From Zingiber officinale (Eukaryota > Streptophyta > Magnoliopsida > Zingiberales > Zingiberaceae): a stretch of DNA of 64,000 bases. The translations under genes and the position numbers were made by a program. Under the pieces are notes generated by a model. The model was given only the letters and a program-made list of their open reading frames with translations, was not told where the DNA came from and made no database searches. How positions within the stretch are numbered: the first letter of the stretch is position 1; every line of letters starts with the position of its first letter. The stretch lies in the NCBI RefSeq assembly GCF_018446385.1, contig NW_024589893.1, positions 27,840 to 91,839 of the forward strand, given 5' to 3'. This document shows positions 36,569-47,800 of this stretch, piece by piece.

Positions 36569-38452
36569 ATGATGGAGTCACCGTCGTCGAACACACCGCG
36601 GGACCCCCGCCGCCGGAAATACCACATTCAGGCTGAGTGTTTGTCCTACGATCTTCCCACCAGCTACTGCACACGGCAGCTTTGCCGCTCCCATGGCGAT
36701 TGCAGTACTAGTTCCAGGTCCGTCCTGAAGAATGTGAGCTGCGAGGCGCTTCCTGGCGAGCTCACGGCGGTGGTCGGCCCGAGCGGATCCGGGAAGACAT
36801 CGCTGCTCGCCGTGCTTGCTGGCTTGATACACCCGAGCAGAGTCTCCGGCCAGGTACTCGTCGACGGCCGGCCGATGGAGGTCTCCCGGTTTTGCAGAGT
36901 CTCCGGCTACGTCGCGCAGGAGGACACCCTCTTCCCGCTGCTTACCGTCGAGGAAACGCTGGCGTACAGTGCGCGGCTGAGGCTGAGGGCGACAACCAGA
37001 GAGGCGGCGGCGCACGTGCAGGAGCTGATCAAGGAACTGGGGCTGGACCACGTGGCCGGTTCGAGAGTCAGCGGAGTTTCCGGCGGGGAGCGGCGCAGGG
37101 TGTCGATTGGGGCGCAGCTCGTGCACGACCCGGCGGTGCTGTTCCTCGATGAGCCGACCACCGGCCTGGATTCGGCCGCGGCGCTCCACATCGTGAAGCT
37201 GCTTCGGTCCATGGCGGTGGTGCAGGGGAAGATGGTCGTCACCACCCTCCATCAGCCGGGATTCCGGATCCTCGAACTCCTCCATCGGCTTCTGCTCATC
37301 CATGGCGGCTCCGTTCGACATCAGGGACCGATTTCGTTATTGGAGAGCCGCCTCAAGCATTCTGGCCGTTGCATTCCGCCCCATGTCAATGCCCTAGAAT
37401 TCGCCATGGACGCCCTCGATTTCCTAGATTCCAAACTCACCGTTCCTGAATCAAACACAGCCGCCATTAGAAACTCTAATCCGAGCTCCAAAGAAGACAA
37501 TTTTCACTACGCCAGTTCCAGATTGGGGGAGATTTCCATCCTCTCTAGTCCACTCTTCATCAAAATCCTTAACTCGAGCAAAAAAGGAGACAAATTTCAC
37601 TACGCCAACTCCAGATTAGGGGAAATCTCCATCCTCGCCGGTCGATGCTTCACCAACGCTGCGAGAACCCGCGAACTCTTCGCCGCGAAAGCGCTCCAAA
37701 CCCTAGCCGCCGGCCTAGTGCTCGGCACAATCTTCATGGACGCGAACGACCCGGAGGCCAAGATTGGATTTTTCGCGTTCACCCTCACCTTCCTGCTCTC
37801 CTCGACGAAGGAAGGCCTCCCGATTTTCCTCCGGGAGAGACGGATCCTCGAGATCGAGACGCGGCGGGGAGCCTACCGGGTCTCCTCCTACGTCGCCGCG
37901 GACGCCCTCGTGTTCTTCCCCTTCCTGCTCGCTGCGGCGGTCCTCTACGCCGCGCCGGCGTACTGGTTGGTGGGCTTGCGAGGGGAAACGAGCAACTTCC
38001 TTTACTTCGTCGTGGTGGTGTGGCTGGTGATGCTGACGGCGAACTCCTTCGTGGCCTGTTTCGGTGCGCTGGTGCCGAGCTACATCATGGGAAGCTCGGT
38101 GGCAGCGGGGGTCATGGGCGCGTTCTTCCTCTTCTCCGGCTACTTCATTAGCAAGGACAGAATTCCCAAGTACTGGATATTTGCGCACTACCTGAGCTTG
38201 TTCAAGTACCCCTTCGAGGCGATGCTGTTGAACGAGTACGGCGGGGAGAAGGGGAGGAAGCAGTGTTTGAGCAGGGGTGTGATCCATGGCGGCGACTGCG
38301 TATTTGATGGGGGGATGCTGTTGAGGCAGCAGGGCGTAGAGGAATCGCAGAGGTGGAGCCATGTCGGGGTGATGCTTGGTTTTATAGCCGCCTACAGACT
38401 GCTCTGCTGCCTCATCCTGTGTGTTAGATGTTACAGAAAAGGAGGAGTTTAA
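36569..38452 (+). CDS. ABCG half-size transporter (ABCG5/8/10-like), intronless
   Basis: A single exon of 627 residues. An N-terminal nucleotide-binding domain (about 15-290) has Walker A GPSGSGKT (70-77), Q-loop Gln at about 117, signature SGGERRR (171-177), Walker B VLFLDEP (190-196) and the switch His in LHQPG (228). The ABC2 membrane domain (about 345-620) has six predicted spans with the family words RELFAAKALQTLAAG, LRERRILEIETRRGAYRVSS and LFKYPFEAMLLNEYGGE. Order NBD then TMD, and length, are as in plant WBC/ABCG half-transporters, which dimerise in the plasma membrane and export lipids, terpenoids or hormones. The linker holds a 31-residue tandem repeat (about 306-336 and 337-367) with FHYA(S/N)SRLGEISIL twice; the family normally has one. 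Coding sequence is GC-rich. The substrate cannot be read from sequence. Confidence 0.95.
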   Translation: MMESPSSNTPRDPRRRKYHIQAECLSYDLPTSYCTRQLCRSHGDCSTSSRSVLKNVSCEALPGELTAVVGPSGSGKTSLLAVLAGLIHPSRVSGQVLVDGRPMEVSRFCRVSGYVAQEDTLFPLLTVEETLAYSARLRLRATTREAAAHVQELIKELGLDHVAGSRVSGVSGGERRRVSIGAQLVHDPAVLFLDEPTTGLDSAAALHIVKLLRSMAVVQGKMVVTTLHQPGFRILELLHRLLLIHGGSVRHQGPISLLESRLKHSGRCIPPHVNALEFAMDALDFLDSKLTVPESNTAAIRNSNPSSKEDNFHYASSRLGEISILSSPLFIKILNSSKKGDKFHYANSRLGEISILAGRCFTNAARTRELFAAKALQTLAAGLVLGTIFMDANDPEAKIGFFAFTLTFLLSSTKEGLPIFLRERRILEIETRRGAYRVSSYVAADALVFFPFLLAAAVLYAAPAYWLVGLRGETSNFLYFVVVVWLVMLTANSFVACFGALVPSYIMGSSVAAGVMGAFFLFSGYFISKDRIPKYWIFAHYLSLFKYPFEAMLLNEYGGEKGRKQCLSRGVIHGGDCVFDGGMLLRQQGVEESQRWSHVGVMLGFIAAYRLLCCLILCVRCYRKGGV

Positions 38453-38493
38453 TAATCTTTCTAAAATTTTATTCCAAATGTAAAAACACAACA
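38453..38493. other. 3' flank of the ABCG gene
   Basis: Short AT-rich tail after the stop codon, ending at the first MITE-like repeat. Confidence 0.4.
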
Positions 38494-38791
38494 GCATCTA
38501 AGTAGGGATATTTCCTCTAAATATTTATGGTCCATATTTTTATATTATTTTTTAATTATTTTATTATTTAAATATCTCAATTTTTATAATAAAATATCCA
38601 CCACTATCACATTTTAGTGGATCACACCAGATTTAATTAAATTAAAAAAAAATAAATAAATAAAAGACAGTGGCAAGCGCCACAAGAGGAAATCATTTAT
38701 GCCTAATGATTTTCAATCATCTCTCAAATATCTCCACAATAAGGGATATTTGAGAAGGGGTATCCTCTCCAAATATCTCCATTAGAGATGC
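38494..38791. repeat. MITE-like element 1 (298 bp)
   Basis: Imperfect terminal inverted repeats starting GCATCT at both ends, with the words GGATATTT and AAATATCTCC repeated inside and a block ATTTAATTAAATT..AGTGGCA in the middle. No coding capacity. The superfamily is uncertain because the target duplication is not clear. Confidence 0.6.
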
Positions 38792-38793
38792 TT

Positions 38794-39298
38794 GCATCCA
38801 CAATAGCATGGGATATTCTCCCAAATATTTGTGGTCCTCATTTCCACATCACTCTTCAAATATCCTGCTATTCAAATATCTCAACTTTCACAATAAAACA
38901 TCTCACAATCTAAATATTTATTGGTCTCGCCAATCAAATATCTCACTCTCAAATATCCTCAACTTCACAATCAAATATCCCACCAATTAAATATTTATGG
39001 GTCTCATGACTATTTTATTAACTTACCTATAATTTTATATTTAAATAAAATTAATATATATTTTTAATAATTCCATTTTTGGCGGGGTCTATCATATTTA
39101 ATTAAATTTTAAAAAATAAAAAACTTAAAACAGTGGCAGTCGACCATTTTGATGGACCTCACAAGAGAAAATTATAGAGCATAAATTTATATCCGATGAT
39201 TTCTAATGATCTCTTAAATATCTCCCATAATAAAAAATAATTAAAAGAATAAAATATTTAAAAAATATCTCCTTCAAATATTCTCATTGAAGATACTC
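38794..39298. repeat. MITE-like element 2, related to element 1
   Basis: Directly follows element 1, starts GCATCCACAATAGCATGGGATATT and ends ATATTCTCATTGAAGATAC. It shares the interior block ATTTAATTAAATTTTAAAA with AGTGGCAGTCGACC. Repeated TCAAATATC words suggest an internal expansion. Confidence 0.55.
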
Positions 39299-39626
39299 TA
39301 TAAATTTATTCCAAATGTGTTATAGTGTAGCAAAACATGATAATTTTCATCTCGACATTTAGACAATTCGAAAAGTCAAAGAACAGTTTGAAAATAAAGA
39401 AAAAAATAATAATAATCTATTTTCTTTTATTAAAAAAATTCTATCGACAATTTGAAAATTAAAAAAAAAAACTCATATTCTATACAGTTAATCAGATATT
39501 TCCCAATATATCGACTTCGGATTTGAATAGGAATGCAATCAAATGAATATCGAATTCAGTTCAGATTAGGAATGGAATCAATCAAGTTAAAGTCTAACGT
39601 TTCCTTTCTTGAAGGCATCTCCAGTT
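39299..39626. other. upstream region of the SnRK2-type gene
   Basis: AT-rich with poly-A runs; nothing recognised before the TATA box at 39627. Confidence 0.5.
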
Positions 39627-39634
39627 ATAAATAG
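39627..39634 (+). promoter_or_regulatory. TATA box of the SnRK2-type gene
   Basis: TATAAATA in the context GTTATAAATAGC, 124 bp before the start codon at 39758, a normal plant distance. Confidence 0.6.
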
Positions 39635-39757
39635 CAAACGGAGGCGGTGAGTACCACAACGCTTTGGTCTGCTTCCACTCCAAGCACCGTTTTCTTCTCT
39701 TCTCCCCTCAGGCTTCCGATCGATCCGCACTGCTGCTGCTGCTTCGAGAAGTCATCA

Positions 39758-41508
39758 ATGGAAAGGTACGAGATCGTGAAGACTCTCGGCTCCGGCGAAT
39801 TCGGTGTCGCCCGAATGATGAAGAACAAGAAGACCGGGGAGGTGCTCGCCATGATGTTCTTCCGCCGCGGCGAAAAGGTGCGATTTTGTGTGCGTGCGCT
39901 TTTTTTAGAAGTTTCTCGACGCGATTTCGAACGAATCCCTAATTCCGTCGTCCTCTCCGATTCTGGCGTAGCAGATTGATAAGGATCTTGAGAGGGAAAT
40001 CATAAATCGCATGTCGCTTTTCCATCCCAATGTCATCCAATTCGAAAAGGTTTGCGATCGTCTTCTGCTTATTGTTCGTCCCGAAATTTGCGATATTTTT
40101 TACTCATGCCCAGTTTGTTTCTTCAGTTGTTGTTGACGCCTACGCATCTGGTGATCGCGATGGAGTACGCCGGCGGCGGCGAACTCTATCCTCGCATAGA
40201 GCTGTGTCAGAGATTCACCGAAGACGAGGTTTTCCTTTCTTTCCACAACTCTTGCCAAGAACTCAAAAAGTTTTCCTTTTAGATAGAAATTTGAATTGTT
40301 CAATCTGTTCGTCAGAGTTTTTATTTAAAAAAAACAATTGTAAATTTGTAGTTTGTATTTGATACCATTAATGCAGCTATTATGCTGTGTCTGATACAAT
40401 CCTGAAAAAGTTTTTTGAATTAGCATCTCACCTTTTTGTTTAAATGTGCAGTCGAGATATTTCTTTCAGCAACTGATCAACGCCGTCAGCTACTGCCATT
40501 TCAAGGTAAAAACCCCTCAAGATCACCTTCCAAACAAAATAAAAATCAAACCTTTACAAATTACAAGATCATTAAACGTACCCAAAAAAATTTGCAGGGT
40601 GTTTGCCATCAAGATCTCAAACCGGAGAATGCCTTGCTCGAAGGCAGCTGGGTGCCACGCATCAAGATCGGTGACTTCGGATTCTCTAAGGCAATTCATT
40701 TTCTTGCGTGGTCTAATTACTAACAGACTCAATCAAACATCTCCTTAATAAATGTTTCTTCTTCATCTTATCAACAGTTAATTCACTCGCAACACTCCTC
40801 AAGAAAGGGATTGCTGCTATCCTACCTCAGTCCTGAAATCATGAAGGGGAAACAATACGATGGCAAGGTCAAATTTCGCTCTCTTGCCATTCTATTTCTT
40901 CTCTCAAGTGTTCATCTTAAGATACTTGTAAGAAATGTATGATAAGGGTCTGAAGTATTCGATATATGTTATGGCAGATGGCTGATGTTTGGTCGTGTGG
41001 AGTCACTCTATATACGATGTTGGTTGGGAAATTTCCTTTCGATGGCTCGGGCATTGCAGATACCTATCAGGTACTTGTTGGCTTTTTGCTACTAAAATTC
41101 ATCAATGTGTAAGTTTTATACCATGGACGTTCTGATGTTTAATTTTGTTGCAGAACATTGTTTCAGCTAATTATCCGATTCCTAAGCTGGTCACTGAGAG
41201 TTGCAAAGATTTATTATCCAGGATTTTTGTTGTCGATCCGTCAAAGGTAGTAGCTCTAAAAGCCTCAAAAGCAAACTAGTTCAATTTCAGTTTTTTAGTT
41301 ACTCATCAAAAGGTACATTTTACAGAGAATAACAATTGCTGAAATAAAGAAGCATCCTTGGTTTCTAAGGCTGTTGCCTCAGGCGATGACCGAAGAGGTC
41401 CAGATGAGGTTTTACCATTGTGAGCCTGACGAGGCCCTTCAAAGCTTGGAAGAGATAAAGATGCTCATTGAGGAGGCAAGGACCATTCCGCCATGGCCGC
41501 ATCTATGA
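39758..41508 (+). CDS. SnRK2-type protein kinase, probable pseudokinase, nine exons
   Basis: Exons 39758-39877, 39975-40049, 40127-40228, 40452-40505, 40598-40690, 40778-40867, 40978-41070, 41154-41246, 41326-41508. All introns are phase 0, matching the nine-exon SnRK2 plan, and give 300 residues. The fold is clear: GSGEFG loop (11-16), [24 protein letters not shown] (123-128), DFG (143-145), [15 protein letters not shown], and a [11 protein letters not shown] SnRK2 box near the end. Three key sites are changed: the ATP-anchoring VAVK lysine is Met33 (LAMM), HRD is HQD (121-123), and the activation loop expected as STVGTPAYIAPEV reads [11 protein letters not shown]. The acidic C-terminal ABA box of the usual ~340-360-residue protein is missing. 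Intron 5 starts with GC. Frame and splice sites are intact, so it may be expressed as a catalytically dead or altered regulator; a decaying paralogue is the alternative. Confidence 0.88.
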
Positions 41509-42038
41509 TGGTTTTGTTTGTAAAGTGAAGCTAAAGAAGGAAGAGTGTTGTAAAGTTTAGTATAAGAAACTTTATACAAGTTGTTTCGTTTCAGAAAAAG
41601 GATGCAGATAATACTCTGAAAAAGATATTAGTTGTTGATAAAGATCAACAAATGTTATTAAGTAGATTGCAATATAGTTGGTATGTTTTTTACTTCAGGA
41701 ATATTGATTGACTTGAAATATATCACCGAAATTTATCAAATAAATTTTGTCGAAAATATATAATTAAAGTTGCATTTGTTTGAATCAACTTAATTTAATG
41801 AAGCAATCCAATTAATTTAATAAAAATTAATTATATTTAAATTTTTTTAATCAACTTGTTCTTATCATTGAAATTGACAAACGGACTCCTTGTCCCTCAT
41901 AGATTTGAAATTTTAAAAAAAAAAAACCACAAAAAAAAATTACAATTTCGAATGGCCTCAGAACCGTCCTACGTGTGTGCCTTCCACCCGACTGGCTGAA
42001 GATTCGCGGGAAATATCCGTCGACTAATGAAATTCTCC
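41509..42038. other. intergenic between the kinase and sigma factor genes
   Basis: The first part is the kinase 3' flank, the last part the sigma factor promoter. AT-rich middle, no gene seen. Confidence 0.5.
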
Positions 42039-42044
42039 CACGTG
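42039..42044. promoter_or_regulatory. G-box CACGTG upstream of the sigma factor gene
   Basis: CACGTG in CCCACGTGCC, about 124 bp before the start codon. G-boxes bind bZIP and bHLH factors such as HY5 and PIFs; SIG5 is known in Arabidopsis to respond to light and stress. Binding here is inferred only from the motif. Confidence 0.45.
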
Positions 42045-42167
42045 CCCACGGCGCCAACCACGGAAGCCAACATATCTTGCTCCCTCCCCTTCTCGCCACG
42101 CGTCCTCCTTCCGATCGATCATCGGAGAGCAGCTCCACCGAAATAGCGCCGGCATTCGCGTGTCTCC

Positions 42168-44557
42168 ATGGGAATCGTCGCTGTCCCCAGCTCTGCCTCC
42201 CGATCGGCGTTTGGCGCCTGTGGGCTCGCGGTCCGTCGCTCGCCGGCGCTACGTCGACCATTCGTCGTCTTGGCCTTCAAAGGAGGCCCCGGCCCCAACT
42301 ACTCCGAGGCCGTCGTTTCCCCTCCCGTGAAGGAAACGAAGAAGAGTCCCGGGAAACGGCCCGAGAGAGGTAAGAGCGCCGCCGTCTCCGCCGATGCTTG
42401 TACACGCGATCCGGGCTACGACGAGGTCGCCGCCGCGCTCGAGAACATCTACAAGCTGAGCCCGGAGGATTTCACGGACTGGGAGGCGAAGGGGGTGGGG
42501 AATGTGGTGAGGAACAAGAAGAAGGCGAAAAGGTTAGGACTTGAGGAAAGAGTGAGTTTGAGGCAGCAGAGAAAGGAGGAGGAGAGCGTGGAGGAGGCGA
42601 ATAGCGGCCGGAAGAGGAGGGATTTGAAGGAGGATGAGGAGAAATTAGTGAGGGAGTACTCCATTTCCACCGATTTGAACAGATTGGATTGGAAGAGGGT
42701 GAAGATACCACCAGTTCTTAGCTCGGTTGAGCATACATGGCTTTTCAAGTCGATGCAACCCATGAAGGTAAGATTTTAATTCCCTTTTCCTCATGAGTTT
42801 TATCTATTTCATAAAGATTCCTACTCGATGGATGATTGGATTTAAAGATAACATTCTTTAATTACTGTATGCATCTGATCTCTAGCTAATTAGTACTGAT
42901 GGATATGATTTTAAGTTCTAAGTTCTTACAAGTAGTGTTAGTGATTGAAATTTATTATCTATTTTGGTATTAATAAGCGATAACTATTAATCAAGTTAGT
43001 TGTTGGGTTTATTTTTATAATTTGTTGTTTTATATTTAGAGATCAACAAGGTCAGTGAAAGAGGGTCATACAATCAAACTGCACAATGGCACGTTGAACC
43101 TTGGTAGCTAGCTAGAGATTCATGCATGTTATTTGCTTTTGGGGATTGATTATTGATTAAAATCATCTGGCCTTGTTCACAATAGGCAATCCTTCAAGTG
43201 AAGGAGGAGTTATCTAAGGATCTGAAGAGGGAATCAACTTATGGCGAGCTTGCAGATGCAGTTAACACGAGTGTGCCAATATTAAGAAGGCATTTAGAAG
43301 TTGGCCAAGCAGCAAGGAACAAGCTAATCAAGGTACCCATTTTTTTATTAAAAAATTAAAAATACGTTCTTTTAGATTTGGTTACATTCTGTGTTCAGTG
43401 CACTCATCTACTATAATTATCCTTTGCAACTGTTATCTACATGATTATGATTGAATAGCATTTAACTCTAGTTAATTTACATATTTAGCTACGTTCTTGT
43501 ATTGTTCTCCAATAATAATCCATTGCAACTGTTATCTGCATTATGACTGAATAAAAAAAATCATGATTGAATAACATTTTAACTACAGTTTACCTATTTA
43601 GATATGCTCTTGAATTGTTCCGGAGTATTTCCTCAAGAATTATTAACGCCCACTTCATGCTGTTGCAGCACAACCTCAGGCTGGTTTTATTCGTAATCAA
43701 CAAGTATTTTCCAGAGACTGCAACCGGACATAAGTTCCAAGAATTTTGTCAAGCTGGAGCCAGAGGTCTCATCACTGCCATTGATCGGTTTGAGCCCAGG
43801 CGCGGCTTCCGTCTGTCCACATACGGCCTCTTTTGGATCCGACATTCCATTAGCCGATCAATGACCCTTGCAAGCTTCACAAAAGTTCCTTTCGGGATTG
43901 AGTCGGTACGATCACACTAAGTAATTGTGAATGCAATTCGCAGATCACTGTTTTGAATTTGCAGCTTACGAGGTTTGGGACTAATTTACTGATCGTGCAG
44001 GTCAGACAAGAAATCCAGAAGGGTAAACTGGAACTATCTTTTGAGCTGGGAAGACAACCTACTGAAAAAGAGACAGCCGATCGAGTAAGAATTTCACTGG
44101 AAAGATACAATGATGTGGTGAAGACATCAAGGCCAGTGTTTTCTCTCCATGCGAAGCATATCGTAACGCAAGAAGAATTCATCAATGGCATTACTGATAT
44201 AGATGGATCAGTTGGAGGCGATAAGCATAGACAACCTGCACTTTTACGACTAGCTCTTGACGACGTGGTAAGTTTTATTAATTAAACATCTTTTGAAACT
44301 ACAACAGCTTATGGAAAATCTAGCTAGTCGGTGAGTAATCGGAAACTTGCTTGGTTCTTCAGCTGGATTCACTTAAACCAAAGGAGAGCTTGGTGCTCCG
44401 ACAAAGATATGGACTCGACGGCAAGGGAGAAAGAACCTTAGGAGAGATTGCAGGGAATCTCAATATATCGAGAGAGATGGTCAGGAAGCATGAGCTGAAG
44501 GCACTCCTGAAGCTGAAGCATCCGACTCGAGTCGACTACCTTCGTCGATACATCTGA
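42168..44557 (+). CDS. SIG5: plastid RNA polymerase sigma factor, SIG5 type, five exons
   Basis: Exons 42168-42767, 43186-43332, 43669-43905, 44001-44267, 44363-44557, all GT-AG and phase 0, giving 481 residues. The N-terminus ([19 protein letters not shown], then Arg-rich) looks like a plastid transit peptide. The variable domain holds an acidic/basic stretch. Sigma region 1.2/2 has [32 protein letters not shown], then [21 protein letters not shown] and [16 protein letters not shown]; region 3 has [12 protein letters not shown] and [13 protein letters not shown]; region 4 has [20 protein letters not shown] and the helix-turn-helix [20 protein letters not shown]. The closing [14 protein letters not shown] and the region 2 wording match SIG5 rather than SIG1, 2, 3 or 6. 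It would direct the bacterial-type plastid polymerase to promoters such as psbD under light or stress. Confidence 0.9.
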
Positions 44558-44942
44558 TGCGTTTGTACCTTGCATACCTGTATATAAGATAACTTTTTTT
44601 TTTTTGGTAATCATCAACTTCCTCGTCATATATTCTTAATGAATTTGATATTATACTCAGAAAAATAATAAATTGTTGCATATACATAATAAGTATTGTG
44701 CAGAAAGAAGTCAATATCATTTGGACCAAATTGACAAGGGGAAAACGAGCATTCAACAAATTAATCATCAAAATGTTTTTGGAAGTTCCTTTACTTTTTC
44801 ACTCGAAAAATAAATTAATGAATGGAGCTAGGAAAACAAAGAGTACTTCTGATAGACTCAGGGAAAAAAAACAGAACTTTACTGTTTGGCAGGTGCAGCA
44901 CAAGATCTAATAGATCGCAGTAGGTTTTCTTCGACTTGCATC
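44558..44942. other. space between converging genes
   Basis: The 3' ends of the sigma factor gene (plus) and the PP2C gene (minus) face each other here. It should hold both 3' UTRs. Nothing else recognised. Confidence 0.5.
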
Positions 44943-47768
44943 TCAACAACCGTCCTGGGAGCCTCCACATGGAACGCATTGATCTTGAGTCACTGATAAT
45001 GGAGTAACTTCCATTCTGCCGTGAAGGAATCGAACAACAATGCATGTAATGTTGTCTGAACTGCCACGTGCGAAAGCGGTCTCTGTCAACTTCCTAGCGG
45101 CAGCTTCCGGTTCCTCTTCCATTCTCACAAGTGAAACTGCATCCTGTAGCGTTGAAAACGGACCCATAATTTCTAAAAGACAGTAATAGTGCTATAGTGA
45201 ACGGAATCACACGGGCAGAGGTACTGTATTGGAACAAAATGCATAGGATAAAATTCATCTTCAAATATGCATTTTGCTTAAAGATAACCCTTGTAAAAAC
45301 AGGTAATGCAGCGAGTATTAACAAAGCAGCTATCTTCTGAGGTGGGATTAGAAAATGAAAAAAAAGTTATGGCCAAAGATATTCTGATACAAATTTTTCA
45401 AACAAGTGGATCTAACCTCGTTTGGCACGACGTCCCAAAGCCCATCACTAGCCAAAACCAGGAATTCCAACTCTTCATCCACCAGTTGTTCCTGACAGAA
45501 GGATGGAGACTTGTTTAAGTTGCATGCAAAAAATTGTAAGGTTATGTTATTTTTTGCAAATGCAAACAAGCTCACGGATTGCTATTGTGTACCAGAGATT
45601 TATGGAACATACAAGAAAGCATGCAAACTTCTTGGAAGTTATTTCATGATGTATTGCTTATGCAAAGATTAACATGGTCACTATTATACTATATATTAAA
45701 GTGTGTCCATTTTATTAGCTCAGCACGCCACATGCCATTCTTAGAAGGAAAAAAAAATGTTTTTCTTCTCTTTTTTCTTGCAAAGTTTCCCCTTTGAGTT
45801 GAGCACAGCCCCTCCCCCATCTTTCTGGTCAGCACCCGTGCATGTGAGGCTCTCTCTCTCCATGGGCCACCCTGCTAACTTACAGCAGGTGTGGATAATC
45901 GTCTTGTTATTATAATATTAGACAATCTCAGAGCCATAAAATATGTGCACAAATCTTATAGAACTAAAAAGGCCATGTGGGAAAAAGTTCAACTAAGTTT
46001 CTGCAGTACAACGGAATACCTGAATCTCTGGCTCTGCTAGAACAAATTGTTTCAGAAGGCGGTTGCCAAATGCTCGAGACATTGCTAATATGCCTCCAAC
46101 CCTCCAGGTACCTATGAGTGTACACAATCGACCAAAGTCAATTTTCAATTTGAATGCAACCAGTTTCCTTGAAAAAATAATCAGAGTGCAATTAATGGAC
46201 AAATTTCGTGAAGAGATGTCACATTGCAGAATACAGAGCAGGAACCTCTGTGATGATATCTAAACGAACTGTTTTAGTGATTGTGATTAACCCCAAACAG
46301 CAGAGCTGCTAAAGTTGTAATCACAATGACAACGTCAAAAAACATATTTCCAAAACGCTAGCAGACTCACCAGCCCACATGACAATTCCTCCAGCATCCT
46401 CAATTCTCTTGCGCTCGTCACTTCTATTCGGCTTGTGATCGTCAGAGAGAGGAATTGCTACAACCAAGAATTATTTAGTTTAACAGCTTGTGAAGGAAAG
46501 GTATTTTACATGATAAAGTCAGGAGAGAGATAAAACATGAAACTGAAATATAAAGTGAGAACCCCAAATGCATCGTATGCTGTAGCATACATCAATTAGT
46601 GTCAAGCTACATGAAAAATTTGGATAACGGATACTTACTTGACTCTGTACACCATTAATGATATATTTCTTTTACACATTTGTAAATTGTTACCATCAAG
46701 TATATGATTGTAATTAACCAACAAAGAGTACAAAATTTATGAAACTCACAATATTAATTTAAAAAAAACTTTGATTTTTCAGATCAAGTAATTTATTTAG
46801 GGTTGTATTTAAGTTTATAGGAATCATGAAGATCTTTTCCTAAAAACAATAAGCATGGCAATCTCTTCTTCCATAGAAGGAATCAAATGACTGCAGAAAA
46901 TCCAGATGATAAGTAGATTGCAAGCAGACTCATACATCATATAAAGACTCAAGCCTGTTATCACCATTTATGATAGACTACATGAATATTATCCCTACAT
47001 TAAAGTCAATGCAAGATTATACCACTGATAATATATAATCACTTTCAGTTAGCTTAACACAAATTTTCTTTTACTGTCCTATCCCTCACACTTTCAACTC
47101 TAATCAATTTATCTTTGTAAACTATTGAATTTATTTATAATTTTGAAAGTTTATAGGAATCATGAAGATCTTTTCCTACAAACAATAAGCATGGCCATCT
47201 CTTCTTCCATAGAAGGAATCAAATGCCTGCAGAAAATCCAGATGATAAGTAGATTGAAAACAGACGCATTCATCATATAAAGACTGAAGCCTGTTAGCAC
47301 CATTTATGATCAACTACATGAATCTTATCCCCTACATTAAAGTCTATGCAAGACTATACCACTGATAATATATAACAACTTTTAGTTAGATTATGACGTC
47401 GGCCAAGATAGCAATTATCCTGCTGACAGCCGAGAAAGGGGGTCGGAGGAGAAGGCAAGAAGAGAAAACCATCGTCGTCTAAATTTTTTCGAAAAAAGGA
47501 AATTTTATTTAATAATCGAGGATTAATTTCTCAAACAACTAAACACATATTTATATAGATTTTCAACCTTAAGACACAAAGAAAGTAATTAAATCTCAAT
47601 ATATAGACTTCAATTCCTAACTTGTAAAGAAAGGAAAGAAATTTTAAAAGAAATAAAAATTATTAACGGACTAACAATTCTAAAATTCCTAAACCGACTC
47701 AAAATACAAAATATTAGAAATTACTAAAAATACCAAAAAAATACAAAATTACCAAAAAAAATAATTAC

Positions 47769-47800
<32 letters not shown>

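Noticed and set aside
36578-38497. Frames of 247 and 260 codons opposite the ABCG gene
   Set aside because: Antisense shadows of a GC-rich, single-exon gene with all ABC motifs on the plus strand.
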